A DNA stretch of 64,000 bases from Trichopria drosophilae. Lineage: Eukaryota; Arthropoda; Insecta; Hymenoptera; Diapriidae. Below the pieces are notes generated by a model. The model was given only the letters and a program-made list of their open reading frames with translations. It ran no database searches and was not told the DNA's origin. Both the position numbers and the translations under genes were made by a program. Of this stretch, positions 63,320-64,000 are shown piece after piece (position 1 is the stretch's first letter; each line of letters begins with the position of its first letter). The stretch spans positions 68,777,501-68,841,500 of the forward strand of contig CM059582.1 of the NCBI GenBank assembly GCA_030407085.1. Direction: 5' to 3'.

Positions 63320-63962
63320 CTTACCGACTGGGCACTACGGCATATCCGTAAGGGGGTTCTAAAGTCTCCTGCCGGTAAAGTAGGAATTTACGCTATAAAA
63401 CGGGAACGGGCACGTTCTCGCGGGACGAAATCGAAATGCGCATGGACATCTGGTGTTTTTTGGTTCGTGACACCGAAAACGTAAAAGAAAACGATTGAAC
63501 TGATTTTTCAAAGTTCGGGCTCCGACAAAGTAATTCTAACCATTTTTAATCATCTCCTAAAAAAAAAACCAAAAAATTAAGTGAGAAGTGACCGAGAATT
63601 TTTTGAAATAAGTGAAAATCGTCTAGTAAACACATAAATTTGTATTACTTTGATTGATTTCAATAATAATACAAATGAAAGAGGAAGATATAAACTGTCC
63701 AAATTATTAATTATAAAATTAAATTTTAAAAGCCCGCGAATATCTAAAAGTTCTGCATAACTAATAGTGCATTCGGATGACTGCACCTTTTCAGCGAAAG
63801 TACGAAAACGTAACCTCAGCAATTAGAACAAACCGATAGATACAATTACCCATATCAATTTGTCAATAGCCCTTTTTATTTATCGATCTAGTTACTTTAG
63901 TTTCTAGGTTTCCGAGCACATTTTTTATTGTATAAAAATAATTAGTTACGTGTATAGAGGTA
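63320..63962. other. Spacer
   Basis: TAAGGGGGTTCTAAAGTCTC (63350) resembles GGTTCTAAAATCCTC at 60766, each followed by a GATAAAG/GGTAAAG ... TTTACGCTA segment, so a repeat flanks the solo LTR on both sides. No gene is seen. Confidence 0.4.
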
Positions 63963-64000
63963 CAGTAGACGCTCGATATAAGAACCATCGCTATAAGAAC
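63963..64000 (+). mobile_element. Left end of a pogo/Tigger-type element, cut by the window edge
   Basis: TA followed by CAGTAGACGCTCGATATAAG matches the usual start of pogo/Tigger terminal repeats. Only 38 bp are visible. Confidence 0.6.

Overview
The window is AT-rich eukaryotic DNA, almost certainly from an insect and plausibly a hymenopteran. The organism call rests on the mix of transposon families, GT-AG split reading frames, core promoters with TATA boxes, and repeat ends of the ACCCTGTATA type; it is an inference. I see no bacterial gene, operon, rRNA, tRNA or CRISPR array. Most of the sequence is transposons, their remnants and satellite-like repeats. Only a few segments look like host genes: an 86-residue three-exon candidate (37914-39150, +), two exons of a BEN-domain gene (42866-43077 and 49736-49905, +), a DUF4806-like fragment (59997-60510, -), and a broken gene of an uncharacterised animal family (52620-59295, -).

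Layout. 1-2.6 kb: the end of a TTAA-flanked element and tandem repeats. 2.6-6.7 kb: a CR1-like non-LTR retrotransposon (-). 7.5-9.4 kb: a decayed Transib (RAG1-like) transposase (-). 9.9-12.6 kb: a diverged satellite broken by a 1.75-kb GC-rich block. 12.8-14.2 kb: TTAA elements. 14.4-15.4 kb: fragments of an R1-like reverse transcriptase and a mariner. 16.8-18.8 kb: a 2-kb foldback element. 20.1-22.8 kb: a long LTR (-). 22.8-28.5 kb: a second CR1-like element carrying a Gypsy integrase fragment and a TTAA MITE. 29.6-30.2 kb: a palindromic repeat. 32.2-37.9 kb: a segmental duplication around a pogo element and an LTR start. 37.9-39.2 kb: the small gene. 39.2-42 kb: palindromic and direct repeats. 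42.9-49.9 kb: the BEN gene, whose large intron holds an inverted repeat, a Harbinger-like transposase cut off by a 31-bp minisatellite, and a DD41D mariner. 50.1-52 kb: a gutted non-LTR element. 52.3-59.3 kb: a gene split by two TTAA elements, one of 4.7 kb that itself holds a third non-LTR element. 60.8-63.0 kb: a solo LTR. 63.96 kb to the end: the start of another pogo-type element.

The strongest theme is a set of piggyBac-type (TTAA-targeting) elements. Several families share one design: TTAA plus CCC, then a family-specific palindrome starting about 13-20 bp inside, then in some of them arrays of a roughly 119-bp module with paired ATGGC motifs. Two insertions can be proven from the sequence because removing the element and one TTAA restores a reading frame. 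One element keeps a short ORF encoding only the Cys-rich DNA-binding tail of the transposase.

Insertion order can be read in places. A 3' truncated non-LTR copy entered the 4.7-kb piggyBac element (14-bp target duplication), which had entered the GLPPCLGHDLFEG-family gene. A TTAA MITE entered the second CR1-like element. Differences between the two copies of the 32/36-kb duplication give empty sites for at least one repeat.
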